Assembly (NCBI RefSeq): GCF_001949145.1
Contig: NW_019091580.1
Coordinates: 368,672 to 432,671, forward strand
DNA from: Acanthaster planci
Lineage: Eukaryota > Echinodermata > Asteroidea > Valvatida > Acanthasteridae
Reading direction: 5' to 3'
DNA length: 64,000 nucleotides
Shown in pieces: positions 1-17,700 of the stretch. A model generated the notes under the pieces. The model saw only the letters and a program-made list of their open reading frames with translations, made no database searches and was not told the origin of the DNA. A program made the position numbers and the translations under genes. Each line of letters starts with the position of its first letter. The first letter of the stretch is position 1.

Positions 1-294
1 GCAATTACACACTTGGGTGCACGTGTGGATGGTATGTAGGACCAAGAAATTGGGGGTCCATTTCTATGTGAAACCATGCATTAGCTCTGCCTAATGTACA
101 TGCATCTAAACATGTTCAGGGCAAGAACAAACCTATGTAGTGATGACAATCACACTTTGTTCACATACATGCACTTTCCTGTAGATCCAGTTGGGGCCCA
201 GGACCCACTAAACACCGTAGTTTCAGTGAACTGAAAACCACTGAATTTCCTTTGAATGTCATTATTTTTGTGTCGTTGCTGTTTCTGCTGGTAG
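1..294 (+). other. UBA5: UBA5 intron (partial), ends at acceptor 293-294
   Basis: This stretch carries no recognisable exon. It ends in a pyrimidine-rich tract and an AG at 293-294 that starts the first visible UBA5 exon, so it is read as the 3' part of a UBA5 intron. The first roughly 165-170 residues of UBA5 (the ATP/UFM1-binding part of the adenylation domain) must lie left of the window. Confidence 0.75.
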
Positions 295-4746
<4,452 letters not shown>

Positions 4747-5091
4747 CGATATGTCAGTGTAGCATTCCATAATTACTTATTTATAAAAATGTATACTTGC
4801 GCTTGTAGCCCACTTCCCACACAGAATGAGAGTGAAGTCAGAATTGACAGCTACGTCTGTTCTCAAAAACAACATAGGTTTGTCTTAACGTAATCTTAAC
4901 ATACCCAAAGTCCTGGCCATCAGGAAAAAAAATCTGAACAAAGAGTAAGGATTTCAAAGCCCCCCCAAATCAGCATGTTACATGCACTGCCAGTGTATTG
5001 AGTCCATATCATTGAGTAAGAACTAAGCAAGGTCTTTGTCACTGCTTCTGTTTAGACAATTGTAGATTTTACCAGAAAAATTATACTTGGT

Positions 5092-5097
5092 ATTAAA
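5092..5097 (+). terminator. Candidate UBA5 poly(A) signal ATTAAA
   Basis: The variant hexamer ATTAAA lies about 345 nt after the UBA5 stop and is followed by a GT-rich stretch. It is one of two candidates; transcript data would decide. Confidence 0.3.
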
Positions 5098-5522
5098 CTT
5101 CACTCACGTTTTGTGGAAGCAGGTTACATCCCGCTTAACTCCATTCATCATGCATTGTATCTGTTTGACAGAGTTAGATTTTAAGTTTATAAAATACATC
5201 AAGACAAGTTGCACCGCAAAGATGGATATTTATTATAGACAAGACAGGTGACCAGTCTAGTTGAGACCAAAATGTGATTAAAAAATTCTTAAAACTCTTG
5301 CCACAATATCTCACAACTGTGGCTAAGGCACCTCTGGCATTCATGCTGTGTGCGAGCCTGATTCTTGGAGCACTGCTAGAAATTTTTTAAGTGTATAGAG
5401 ATGTTGAGGTTTCAAGGAAATATCTCAAATAGGTAGTGTCAGCATGATTTGGTATCAATAATCTTCATCAGAAATAAGGCTAGCACATGAAAGCCATGAG
5501 TAAAGGGAAACATCACATTCAG

Positions 5523-5588
5523 CTGGGTGATTAAGGATACATGTAAATGTATAGACATACATGTACACATGTATCCTTAATCACCCAG
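5523..5588 (+). repeat. Perfect 22-bp inverted repeat (hairpin) downstream of UBA5
   Basis: The left arm 5523-5544 and right arm 5567-5588 are exact reverse complements over 22 bp, separated by 22 nt. Inside the loop a further perfect 6-bp stem (5547-5552 with 5557-5562) stacks on top, so almost the whole 66 nt can fold into one hairpin. It may be in the UBA5 3' UTR, the NPHP3 3' UTR read-through, or be a tiny foldback insertion or a miRNA-like hairpin. Function is unknown. Confidence 0.8.
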
Positions 5589-6198
5589 TATATATGTGTA
5601 TGCTGGAAAAATTTGCTTGAACTTTAAAACTATTTTCAAAATGCATGCTTTCCAAAGGAAGTGTATCACACCCATAGCATTGCCACGTACGCAGTTTTAA
5701 GCATGTATACCTAATGTATTTTTATGAATTTTTAACCATTACAACTTAACTATTACATGTACACCCAAATTGCATGAGGCACAAACACAGTTCTATCGTA
5801 TTACAAAAAAGAGAAACTTTGTTTCCATTTTTGGTCCTCAGTGTGGACACACTTGGATCCATCTATATGCATCCTTGCATGGGTAACATTTTCACCAAGT
5901 TTTTGTGCGTGTAAGAATTTGGTCCTCTCAAGCCCAGAACAAGGTTGTGTGTTTCACACTTGTACCATTGGTGTGGATGAAGTACTCTTCCAAGTACTGT
6001 CTAGAGAAATTGACAGCCAACCTGTGGAATTTTAGAGCTGGGGATAAGGTCAGGCCCAGAATGGATAAAACCCTGTCACTCAAATTGTCTGTAAAAGCGT
6101 TGTCAGGTTATTTACTGCAGCCTTCTTTCTTAAAAAAAAGCATCATTCAAGGTAAAAATTATTTACAAATGTATCAACTTCATCATATAGTATAAATG

Positions 6199-6208
6199 AA
6201 TAAATAAA
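6199..6208 (+). terminator. Candidate UBA5 distal poly(A) signal (overlapping AATAAA)
   Basis: Two overlapping canonical AATAAA hexamers (6199-6204 and 6203-6208) lie about 1.45 kb after the UBA5 stop on the sense strand. They could mark a long 3' UTR isoform. Confidence 0.3.
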
Positions 6209-6338
6209 CACTGTATATTTACAGAATACAAATACTGGAAGACAGTCAAGATGCATTAAGTAAAGGCGAACAGAGCTTGAACAAATATTCAGTCAAATAC
6301 ATTGTACATGTAAACATTGAGTGGTGGAGGTTTAAACA

Positions 6339-6408
6339 TTAACCCTAACCCCCTAGGGACCATTGAAATCCTGCATAACCTTGTTGGGTTCAGCACCGTT
6401 AGGGTTAA
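6339..6408 (+). repeat. Copy 2 of the 70-bp element, with perfect 11-bp terminal inverted repeats
   Basis: The ends TTAACCCTAAC (6339-6349) and GTTAGGGTTAA (6398-6408) are perfect inverted repeats. The inner sequence matches copy 1 at 4366-4430. The element is too small to encode anything. TTAA at the very ends recalls TTAA-targeting elements, but this is only a suggestion. Confidence 0.7.
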
Positions 6409-7247
6409 AGGTACAAAGAAGTTTTGGTAATTGTCTTGACATCACAATAAGCCTTTTGTGAGTTAAATTTGAATAACACCTGTCTTTATAAAATTCACGT
6501 AAACATAACAATTTGACTTCTCCTTACTAAAGACATTGTCGCTACATGTATACTGTACCTCATGACTCGAGGCAAGCTTGCACCGACACACGGTTTTCAA
6601 TGGATAAGAGGGGCACAAAGGAACCAGTCCATTCTAGAGAAGGTAATTGCTATGCAAAGCTTGCCACAAATCATGAGGTACAGCAACAGTATCTTTAGTC
6701 TGGGGAATTCAAATCGTTATGTTTATGTGCAGTCAGGTAACTCAGTGTACAAGATTTTACTCAAATTTAACTCGCAAAAGGCTTATTATGTTGGGGTCCA
6801 AAGACTACAACCTTTGGTACATTTGGCAGTTGGATTGGGTAAAAGACCATTGGATTGTTGAACCAACACCTTTCTTGCCAACCCCACTGAATTACGGATG
6901 CATTATAATGCAATAATGCAAGCTCTGAATTGGTTGGTTTCCAAACAAGAGTTTCTCCATGGAAAGTTTGTCCACCTGCACCCCATCAGCTTAAACAAAT
7001 TTCAGAGAGTTCTGGACGGAATGATTTGCATAGACAAATAAGCTCTGCTGGCTAGTCACTGTAACAGAAATATACTGTACAGGTACATCAAACTTTTCAG
7101 GCTATGAAGAACCCAGAGCCTATCACATTTATGTGGGTTTCAAATACTGGAAGTGTTCTTGATCTATAAAGTTAACTTGGAATATGCTGTTCAATTATAC
7201 TTCTTATACGGTGCAGTCCGCATAAGCCCTTAACATTCAGCCCTTCA

Positions 7248-10200
7248 CTACCTGCTGTCACTGAGCAGAAGTTGTGGGCTCATTGGGATGATGGGCCTAA
7301 CAGCCGACGATCCCCCGCTCGACGATCGTCGCGAGAAGGGCTTCTTTGCAAAGGCCGCCTCCATTTCTTTGATGTCCATGGCGCGCTTGTAGAGAGTGGC
7401 AGCGTTCTGGAAGTCACCCTGTTCGTAGCGCAGGACGGCAAGGTTGCGCAGCGTCTCTGCCACCTTGGTGTGGTGGGGACCCAGGTTTTCCTCGTAGATC
7501 CGCAGTGCTCGCTCGTACAGCGGAAGGGCTTCAGTGTGCTTCCTCTACACAACAAACAGACGTGCAGTGGATCAACTCTTAACCCTAACCATGCTAAATC
7601 CAAAAGATCCTACGTGATTTACACTAACCCTTTGGGCTACAGGGCAGTTAACACCCAAAGATGCCTCAGAGATAAGCAAAACTAAATTCTCACATGATAT
7701 AGTTTGTCAATATGATGAAATTTTCTACAAATCAGTGATATTTCGGTTCAAGCAAATACAATCCTCAAAACACGAGCACCTTTGAAAGATTACCCTCAGC
7801 TTGTTTTCAAGTAAAATGCCTTTTTGCAACATTTGGAATTGGTACTTTAATGTCACTGACAGAGTTCCTTCTTTAATCAGGCATTGAACAATGACTAGAA
7901 AGAATTTCTTCTTCATAGTAATCTTTGTGTTTGGTTTTCAACCCCACAAGAAATGGAATAAGTCTGCTTCTTGAATGATGGATATCGTATCCTGTATAAA
8001 GTAAGACATGGCACAATCCAAGTTTTTATATACCAGAAACGTCTCATGTTGATTAATGCACCCATAACCTGAGTTTCAAATCAGACATGCATCATGTGCG
8101 CAATAACATCCTCTACAAGTTTTGCATGCTCTCTGAAGTGACTGTAGCACTTGAAATTGAGAGAAACTTTTGAGTTTTGAACCAAGGGAAACGAAAAGCT
8201 AACCTGCTGGCAGTAGACTACGGCCAGATTGACCAACGCTGTGGCCACACTGGAATGATTTCCACCTAGGCATCTCTCTTTAGTTTCCACGGCTTGAATG
8301 TACAATGGCTCAGCATCAGTGTATTTACCCTGCATAAAACAAGGAACATTTTAGCCAACTGATGGCTATTTGTGTCTAACACCAGTGTGTAATGAAGGCT
8401 GATGATGTGGCTGCTGTATAGACTTTATCTTGATGCTGCCATGTTTGAATTGTTCCCTGTAGACCGAATGGCAATAGTAATACAAATTCAAATTATGATA
8501 AAAGGGAACAAACTATTTTCCTTCCAGCCTTATTACAGAGCTTTAAATGGCAAAAAAGCAAGACGGCTGCCTCTTGTAGAGGTTGCAAAGATGGTTTCTG
8601 CAGTTGCATGACTAGCAATACACAGAACCCAAACAAGGTACCGGTACTTATAGGAATTACACATGATTTGGTCTGGGAAGTTACTGTCACACTGGCCTTC
8701 AATCTCAATATAATTAGCTTAATCAGAATAGCCACACAAATCCATGCTCCCAAAATGACGTTAATAAGTTGATAACTTACTGAGGTACCGGCTGCCGTTA
8801 TTTTCTTGTGGATAACCAGTATTTTCACAAATGCTTTGGAAATATTGGAAATGCTTTCAGTTTTTCTCCACATGGGCCATTAAACTTTGCAAGCTATGCC
8901 AGGAAACAACGTGTGCACAATGATTCACATTTGTCTGGCATGGAGTAAACATGACCCAAATTTTTCATGCAGATGTGCCTTCACCCATGCAGTCTGTTCA
9001 TCCCAGTTGGATGAATGCAAAATGGGATTCCAAATGCCAACAGCACACGCGGATGTTGTTCTTAAACAGTATTTTACTCCCCACAATCTGGGGAACAGAT
9101 GGAGATCATCAGAAACAAAGATGGCAGACTTTGCATATACCACAATTTAATGCCAGCTTTTTTGTGTGTGTAAAAAAGAACTTATTGCAGGAGCAGCAGT
9201 GATAAAAGATAAGGCCTACATGGTCATACTGTGACTTTGCAAATGCCAGTTTCTAACTATACGTTAAATTGTGTGCAGCGGTACTGTGTGGCTCATCGCT
9301 GCAGTGGTGGAGTGCTTTTGTCCCCGGTGGTAATCCACTTGTACTGAATGCCCCAAACATTGGTATACTGTTTCAAAAATATGCTGGATTATCAGTCCGC
9401 TATTGACAGTGAAAAAACGTTGGTAATTACCAGCAGCCTGGTCTTTTGTTACAAGTAGGGTCTTTTGTTACAAGGCCCAGTTCCCTTTATCCAATTTCGG
9501 ACACCCGGCTGTGCATATAAAGAATACATGCCCAAAACCGGGCTTCCCGGCAGCAAGTGGTTAATGTCTGGTCTCGTTCTCGGTCCCGAAGTCTTGGTCT
9601 CAGTCTTCAAGGTCTTGGTCTTGAATGCCTTGGTCTCAATCTTGGTCTTGGACATCTCAGATATAACACTGGTTTCCAATACTCTCTCGTGGTTAGCCCA
9701 GTTACTTGTCCCAGTAATTACCCACCTGTCTACGATACAGCATTCCCAGGTTCCGTATCGACGAGACCACTGTAGGATGGTCGCCTGGCAAGAGAGATTT
9801 CCTTATGCTCAGCACTCGCTCGTAAAGGACACCGGCCTTCGTCAGATCGTTGGAGTCATTGTACAGGGCCGCCAGGTTATTTAAAGACTGTGCAACGTCG
9901 AGATGCTGCTCTCCCAGTAACGCCTCACGTATGGACAAGGATCGTTGGAAGCTCTGCTCTGCATTGCTGCAAAGAGTTGAAACACTAGAGTCAAATCTCA
10001 TGGCAGTTCCTCCAGTAAATAGCAAGTCATCAAAATACATCTGGTTTTAACCTTGTTTAGAGGTTACATGACAAACAACATTGCTCAAATAAGAATAAAT
10101 ATGTAGACATTTCAAATGGAGAATTTGTTAATATCATTGTTGTCTAACCAAAGATTACACTGTTCACAAACATGTTTTAGTAGGCAGTCAAGTTCATAGT

Positions 10201-11707
10201 TGGTACACAGTGAACACGAATTTGTAGCTAAACAGCACGCTGCACATTCATACAAGTTGGACACATTTCAGCTTAATTGTTATTTTGCTATATGATTGAA
10301 GAAATGCAAGACTAGTGTTGGTGTTGGCTTTGTATGTACTGAGCACCGTCCTTTACCTGATATTGTTCTGGAGGTAGTACAGCACCCCGAGCTCATTCAG
10401 CGTCTTGGCCAACTCCAGGGAGTCCGGCCCTGTGGCCATCTCCTGCAGCTGAAGGCTGCGCTTCTTCAGGGCATTGAGGGCACTCTTCTGGTGGGGTGGG
10501 ACGTGCGGGGGCTGCATGCGCTTGAGTATGGCTGTAACTCTCTTCTGCAACAGCTCGGCTTGTTCATGCCTGAGGGTTCCAAGCAAATGATTTATCTGTA
10601 TCATCTACACATGCATATCTCACGAATCTAAACATTACAGGTACAAGAACTTCATTGTAACTGCAATGCAGATGATATATAGGTGAGTCTTTAGCAAAAA
10701 AAAAAGAGAAAACATGTTCAGCATCCAGATTTTTGAAAACCGAGAGGAAGTGGGATGTTTTATGTTTGTTTTCAAGATGGCTGCCACTTTTATAGGCATA
10801 TGCACAATTTGCAGCCGTAGCCATGTGCAGACATTCAAAGACATGTTTGAACCCTTAGATCGAAAGATCACCAACAGAGTCTGACGTCATTTTAGAACTT
10901 CTGGTTTGCAATTATTTCACTTTCTAATCAATCAGTTGACATTTTTTGCTGTTTTTAACCAACATGTTTTAAAAAATTAAAAAACAAGAAATTGAGGTGG
11001 CCCCCCAAACGAAAGCTGGCAGGGTGCTAAACATGTTGATTTTTTTACTTCACCTTCCCCACCGTTTTCGTACTTCAAAGTGATCCATGGTGCAAATTAT
11101 AGTCGGCAGAAAGCTTTGGTAGTAATTTGGGCAGTGAAAGTTATGGAGTTTGCATTGTCCACATGCATAATGTCACCGTAATCTAGATAACATCAAAGAA
11201 GCTTTCAGACTGGTTTTTGGAATGACTCAACAAAAATTGAATCAAGAGGTCTCCACAGCCACTTTAAGAATCTTGCACAACGTAAATCAATACAAACCCT
11301 CAACATTTGTTCTCCCATACGATGTCCGTTGTTATCAGGACATCAAACTAATTATACATACAATCAAAGAATTCAGTTTGTTCTCCCTTGTAAACTATTA
11401 CAATAAAGAGCATTACGAAGTGGCCCTTTTGTGGGAGGGGATACATATGCATTTATATTCAATCTTACTTGTTCTGTTTCTTGTATAGCACCACCAGTGA
11501 TTCCAGCATTTTCAGCACCGTGGGGTGATCACCATCGTAGGCGTTCTCGCTGATCTCCAGGGCCTGCTTGTAGTAGGCCTCGGCCGTGGCGTACTTGCCC
11601 CACTGGCCGTGGAGACCCCCCAGGAGGTGGAAGGACTGTGCCACGCTGGGGTGGTCTGGGTCCATGGACTCACGGATCTCCAGTGCTCGCTGCAGAGGAC
11701 GCACAGC
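7248..11707 (-). other. NPHP3: NPHP3 C-terminal TPR array (exons 19-23)
   Basis: Exons 11707-11469, 10569-10357, 9966-9726, 8329-8204 and 7544-7248 encode a TPR solenoid from about residue 943. Repeats have the family spacing of 42 residues and the KLC/NPHP-like signature, for example [90 protein letters not shown] and [10 protein letters not shown]. Exon 8329-8204 is exactly 126 nt, one TPR. After the last repeat comes a Ser-rich tail ([10 protein letters not shown]) similar to human. The TPRs are expected to mediate binding to inversin/NEK8-complex partners. Confidence 0.9.
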
Positions 11708-14700
11708 CTGGAAAGTGACCATTGGATGCCAATGAATTTTTGTTTAATAACGGCATGGGAAATCATTTTAAAACAGTCACAGGACAAGCTAATAGGGGTC
11801 ACCGCTAGTGTTGTAGCGTTACCAGTCATGAGTGGCAGGGTGAATCACAACAAAGGAATGCTTTAATTACATTTTTTTTAATAGCTGTGACTTGAACTCA
11901 GACAAGAGGTTTTGTGTTGGTTTTGTGATGGTCTAGTGGGGTCTTTTGATGGTCCCAATGGGTCTTGATTACAACACTGTTAACTGCAGACACAACGTCA
12001 AAGGTACATTTTTCTGTACAGAGTGTAAAAAGTAAGAGAAAATACCAGTCCATCGCAAATTTCTGAGTCGGTCTCGAGAAAGCACTATGTTCTTTGTTCT
12101 TTTTTTCGTTCATGAAAGGTGGCCTAAGAAAAGCAAAATGAAGGCAGGTAGAGATAACACAAATGCCAAGGTGGGAATGAATAAAAGAATAATTTAAAAT
12201 AATGGGCTTAAAACTAATATCCTTTGCTGCTAACAAATTAACATACTAGACTGTGGGTATTTCCATTTCAACATTTCAGATATCACTTTATTGATCAGTT
12301 GCAATTAAAAAGTGGGAAGCTATCTTGACAAGTATGACTGTCAAACGGAATGGACGGGTAGAATGATACTAAACCTGAATGAGAAGTCCCATGTCTTTCA
12401 GAAATCGGCCCAGCATCTCATGCAGAAAGGCTATTGTGGGTAGAGAAAGTACACCAGCGTACACTGCAACGATGATGAATGAAATATTTTAATGAAAGAT
12501 TGTCAAATGCCTTCCTAAATCGGGGGGGGGGGGGACTTTTCCAAAGGTGTCAGCACTGAATTGGGAAATGGGTTAGCCATTAAACCTTCTAAAATCTTCT
12601 TGCATTTTGAAGGATTGTGAAAGGCACAGCTTCACTGAAATTATTTCACATGGGGCTTAGTGTCAGTTGTAGTCGAGCCCACCACACGCCCCTGGAATTC
12701 CCGGTAAGTCTATCACAAGTCAACAAGTCATTTGGTCTTAAGCCACATCGTAAGCTATTCGAATGAACTGTGATAAAAGCATTGTTCACCCTAAGGGTTC
12801 GACCTTAACACTGGTCAGCTAGCCAAATTCGAGTAAAAACCATGGCGGTCTAGCGAAAGCCCTTGTTTGGGTAGTCCGGCAGTCTAGTAAAACAGTATTC
12901 TGAAATAAGTGGCAAAAAAGTTGATTGTGACTCATGCCCTCTAGCTGCTGCTGGTTTTTGAACCAAATAAAATACAACCTTTTGCAACCAAGAATAGTTG
13001 GGTCCCTGGCACCTGCCCAGCAGGAGTAATGCTGAAGTCTTTGCGGCACGATCGCACTTAACTGTGCGCTGTTTACTGTACTACGTGTGTGGCCGGTATG
13101 TCTCGACAACGCTGTGACTTGACGTTGGTTCTGCATACAGGATCTAAATCAGCACATGCTTTCATGCATTGCATCGCGTATAGGTACATTTAAGTCGTGA
13201 ATATGCATCTCACACGTATGGCATGCCGAGTGTGTATGGTGTGTGCATACGCATTACGTTATATGAATATGCAGTACTGATTTTTCTGATTGGTCACTGG
13301 TAGTTGTGACACCAGCGACGTGATGGTTGTGATTTCATGTTTTGGTCGTGCGCTACAGGTTGCACTACACCAAATACGCCTTCGTAGAAAACATTGCAAA
13401 ATCAGACTAAAATAGTGCTGCCTGTTGACTCTTGGAAAGAGGTTGGCCTCTATAGTGCTTCTTTAAATTTAAGTACAAACAAAGGGCCATTGGTTAAGAC
13501 CATGAGTGATGGATGTTAGGGGGATGAAGGAAGTTTCCTCCACGAAAATTCATATATTGAAATAGCAAGTAATGGCAAGATTGAAAACCATTGGGCCCAC
13601 ACTGTATATGTGATGTTAACTTCTACACTAGGCCCTTTTTATCCTGTTTTGTGTCTCATAGAAAGAAGCTACATATTTGAGCACATCAAACTGAAAGCTG
13701 GTTGCAAACACTCACAATGTTTCATGTTTGTATTCTTTACTGGGTCTTGTGTGTGGGTCACAAACAATGCCATTGACAGTTCTTGCAAGACAACTACAAG
13801 TTAATGTAATCACATACCCTCTTCCACTTTTTTGACTGTGTCAAAGTAGATGCTAGCCACACCCTGCCTGTCTACGCCGACCGATCCCCAGAAGTCCAGC
13901 AACTCTGAACACCGCCCCCTGGTGTACAGCAAGCGGAAGACGCAGAGGTTGGACAGGCATTCCCGCAACTGTTGGCTGTCGCCTGTGGACTGGATCAGGA
14001 ACGGGAGCTCGTCCGCAAGGCGAGCCGTCACACTGCCCGGCCTGTAAAACCGAGAGAGAAAGTCTTTCCTCAAAACACACAGCGCAACTGTATGCATTAA
14101 AATGCTTTGATATGCTACCACTAATCACCACTCCCTAATTACACCCTTCATTCTTTGCTACTTCACTTTCTCATTTCTTAAGCATGGAGCACATAATGAG
14201 ATACCCACTCTTCACTGCACGATGTTGTTTAAAGCTTAATAGCTGAAGTGCATGCTTCCTGGAGAACTTCCTCGGTCAAGAATACCCGCCCGTATATAAT
14301 ATAAACGTGAGTTCACAGCTGACAAAGGACGGCACTATCAACCCGAGTTGGACAAGTCCAACACAACTAGGAATGACTTACTGAAGCAGTTTGGAATAAA
14401 ACCCGATGAGAAGCTGTGTTGTGGAGGTGAGGTCTTGTTCATGCACGCCCATGCAGTAGTTCAACTGTACCGCTTCCTGAACCTACAGATACAAACACAA
14501 AAAGACTACAGAAAGTATCTGTTCAGCGCATGTACTTGAGACCCTTTGTACACAAATCCCTACCATCATTCAGCCACATCACACTTGTAGAAAAACACAT
14601 CAGCATTTGCTTTTTCACATACCTGCAATTAATTCAAATTAAAACAAATCCACAAGTGATACAAATGTGCATTAACAAGCAAAACAATGAAGAAATGGCA

Positions 14701-17700
14701 CTACACTCTCAAATCTGGGGAAAAAACAACATCACAAATTTGTGATTTTTCCTAAAAAAACCTAGCATACATATCCATTTTCACACAGTTAACGCATCAT
14801 GTATATGTACCTGTTCATGTGCAAAAGTCAAGGAGCCAGCCCGGTATGTGAAGACATGGCAATCCAGAAGGTCGTAACACAAAGGAGCCCACGTGACCCA
14901 CGTCAGGTCAGGGATTAACTGGAACAGCTCCGATTCAGATACACCATTACGAGACACATAGACCAGCTGACATATCTGAAACCAAGGCAAAAAATGGGTG
15001 CCAGACAGTGAGAGCACCGGCACAGCAATACAGAGTTTGGAGGCGGAACATGGAGGTCTCAAGGCATCAGTTCCCGAGTAACTCTTGTGAATGGCATTTC
15101 TGACCCAAAAACTGATGCAGACTTTTTAAAACATTTTGTCTTCCCCTGCATCCAGAAAAACTACCATTTCAATTTCTGATGCGTAGTTCTTTTGCTGGGC
15201 ATGCCACTAACAACTGAATGTGGACTGCATTGGAAAATTCAATGACAATGACTCTCAATATGATGCGATCAAACATAGTGCGTCATTTGTCAACCAAGGC
15301 CAATTGATTGAATTTTATTCCTTCAAAAAGTATAAAATATCAATTTCATTTCTATGAAAACCCCCATCTTGAAACAACCTTTGGATAAACAGAAGTAGAA
15401 GCTGAAACATGAAAAGATTTGATTGTGGACATTTTCTTCTGAAACATTTAAATAAAAATTTGACAAATGACTAATTTGGCTTTATTTCATCACAAATGTA
15501 TGACAAATGGCATAGAAGTGACTACAGATGAAGCACAATTCAATAGCTACTAATTACACACTTTGACACATTAACTCCCACACTAAGTTCTATTCCAATG
15601 TAATATTCACTTGTGAATCCATGAAACCACAGAGTGAATCCAGGTAGTGACACATTGGGCTGTTTAAGGCAGTACTAAAGGATTAAGCAATTGGACACAT
15701 TTATTCATTATATTGTGCATTTTTTATACTCACTCTCTTGACCAATCCCCTTTCAACATTGCCCTCATACTGTTCCTCAAGTGACTCCAGCACATGTCGA
15801 TAGATCTCCACCGTGTCGGCGTGCTGCAGGCAGGCATCCAGCTTAGCATCCGTCACTGTCCCGCTGGCTGTCTGTGCCAGCTGGTCCACGAGCACAGCGA
15901 GGTAGAGCGGGAGACGGGAGGCCGGGGTGCGACAGTGGGAGACCACATGAGCCTCCTGCTCCCCGCTGAGCAGGAAGTTGCGCTCCTGGTTGAGGGAGTG
16001 GAGGAGCTCCTTGGCATGGCGGGGGCTGAGGGCCTCCAAGTGGAGCGTGGGCCAGGATCTGGGGAGGGCAAATCCCAGAACTGTTCAGCACGGAGAATGT
16101 TTGTTTACCAAAAGCTGGTTACCAGTCACATATTACAAACATCTTGCGACTGGTTCTCACCTGTCCTATGCCTTTTGGAAAGATTTCTTTTTATTTTCAA
16201 GGCCCTGCACAGTGTCTACTGTTCCTATTTGATAACCCAAGCCTGACCAAAGAATGTCCACATACAGATGCCTATTTTACCTCCAGGCAGGAAGACAATT
16301 GTCAGGATTAGCAGTTACTATGACTCGGATGTCAACGGGTAGAGGGTCCAGCAACCACTGTAAGTGGTTCTCAGCATTCTGAGTGGAACAAACCAAAATG
16401 CACTAAAAGTATCAAATGGCATGCAGAAATCTTGAAATACCAGGTACAAATTAATAGTAAATATAATATATAATATACCATACTATATCACATGCATTTG
16501 ACACAACTTGGGATAATAAATGTACATGTATCGGATACCATGTGGAGTATGTACATCTATACTGTACAGTGACAAGTTATTGGTTGCATGAGGTGACGTG
16601 TCATTTACAATTGCAGCACTATCAGTACAAAGGGTACAAAATATCCACAAAAATATTAAAAACTATCCAATGCATTAATAAATGAAACAAAGGATGAAAT
16701 CTTTAAAAAACGGTGTTAAATATATTTCGAGTTGATTGAGCCAGCATGTATTATTCTGCGTACCTGTATTCTGTCCAAGGAATCGATGACTAGAATGATT
16801 CCTCCTGGAAGACGAGATGAAACTCTCTCCAGCCACTTGGGGAACTCATCCAAGAGTCTGTTGGGGTCACAGGTCAGGGCCGGGGGTGACGTCACATACT
16901 GTATCAGCTGGACACAAAATCAGACACGCATATACTTGTTACCTAATTGTTGGGAGGGGGACTACACGCATGTTGAGATATGAGGACAGAAAAATGTCAT
17001 GGGGACAAAATTCTTTTCCCCACAATCTGCTCCCAACTTTCCCAACAGACAAAATTGTTCCCCTCGATGTGGCGAAGGCCTATCCACATACATGTATGTC
17101 TCACATTGTGTTTATTTGCCTGGGTACCATTCATGACTTCCATGATAGTCAAGATTTGGACTTATGAGTCCCATACAGGGGGCAGGCCGATGAAACTGTG
17201 GGTACACGATAAGTCAACAGAATTTCATTCAAATTTTCCAAACAGAAGTTGTATGTGCCACTGCAGAAGTGGTCAAATTAGCCACGACTGAAGTACGCTT
17301 TGAGACAGACGGGATTCGGAGCAATTTGGTTCACGTTTTCAGTGATAGACTCCCTTTTGTACCGTGGCCACCGGAATTCATGCTGTGTTTAAAGAAGGGG
17401 TTATGATTCCTTAAATAATCCATGCACATTCAGACTTGACCTCACAACAGGCACGAGAGCAAATCTAGCACATATTATCTCACATCAGAATGAGTTCAAC
17501 CACTGGCGTGGAACGAAAACGTGCAGTAAATCTGTATTTGCTGACAAATTATTCTGTTGAATGGTTTCAAACTTACGAAGTTCACTCATCTGCAATGGTG
17601 AAACAGTGATAGCTCAAATGAGCAAAAGGTGATCTACCTGAGCTGTGATTCGACGTATCATGCTGACTGCATTGGCACTGCAGGAGGCGGGGCTGCCGAC

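Larger units (their letters stand above)
4747..7247. other. Convergent UBA5/NPHP3 intergenic region (both 3' UTRs)
   Basis: These 2.5 kb lie between the UBA5 stop and the NPHP3 stop. No exon-like coding segment was recognised on either strand. The interval holds candidate UBA5 polyadenylation signals, a long perfect hairpin at 5523-5588 and a 70-bp inverted-repeat element at 6339-6408. No AATAAA on the minus strand lies close to the NPHP3 stop. The nearest reverse AATAAA seen is at 5229-5234, so the NPHP3 3' end is unresolved and the two transcripts may overlap. Confidence 0.6.

Noticed and set aside
9449-9884. ORFs on both strands with repeated L/G/S or K/T/E residues
   Set aside because: They are translations of the GGTCTTGGTCTC simple array and, in part, of the antisense of NPHP3 exon 21.
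15794-16246. Plus-strand ORF of 150 aa
   Set aside because: It lies antisense to NPHP3 exon 14 (16058-15734), which is supported by phase and homology.
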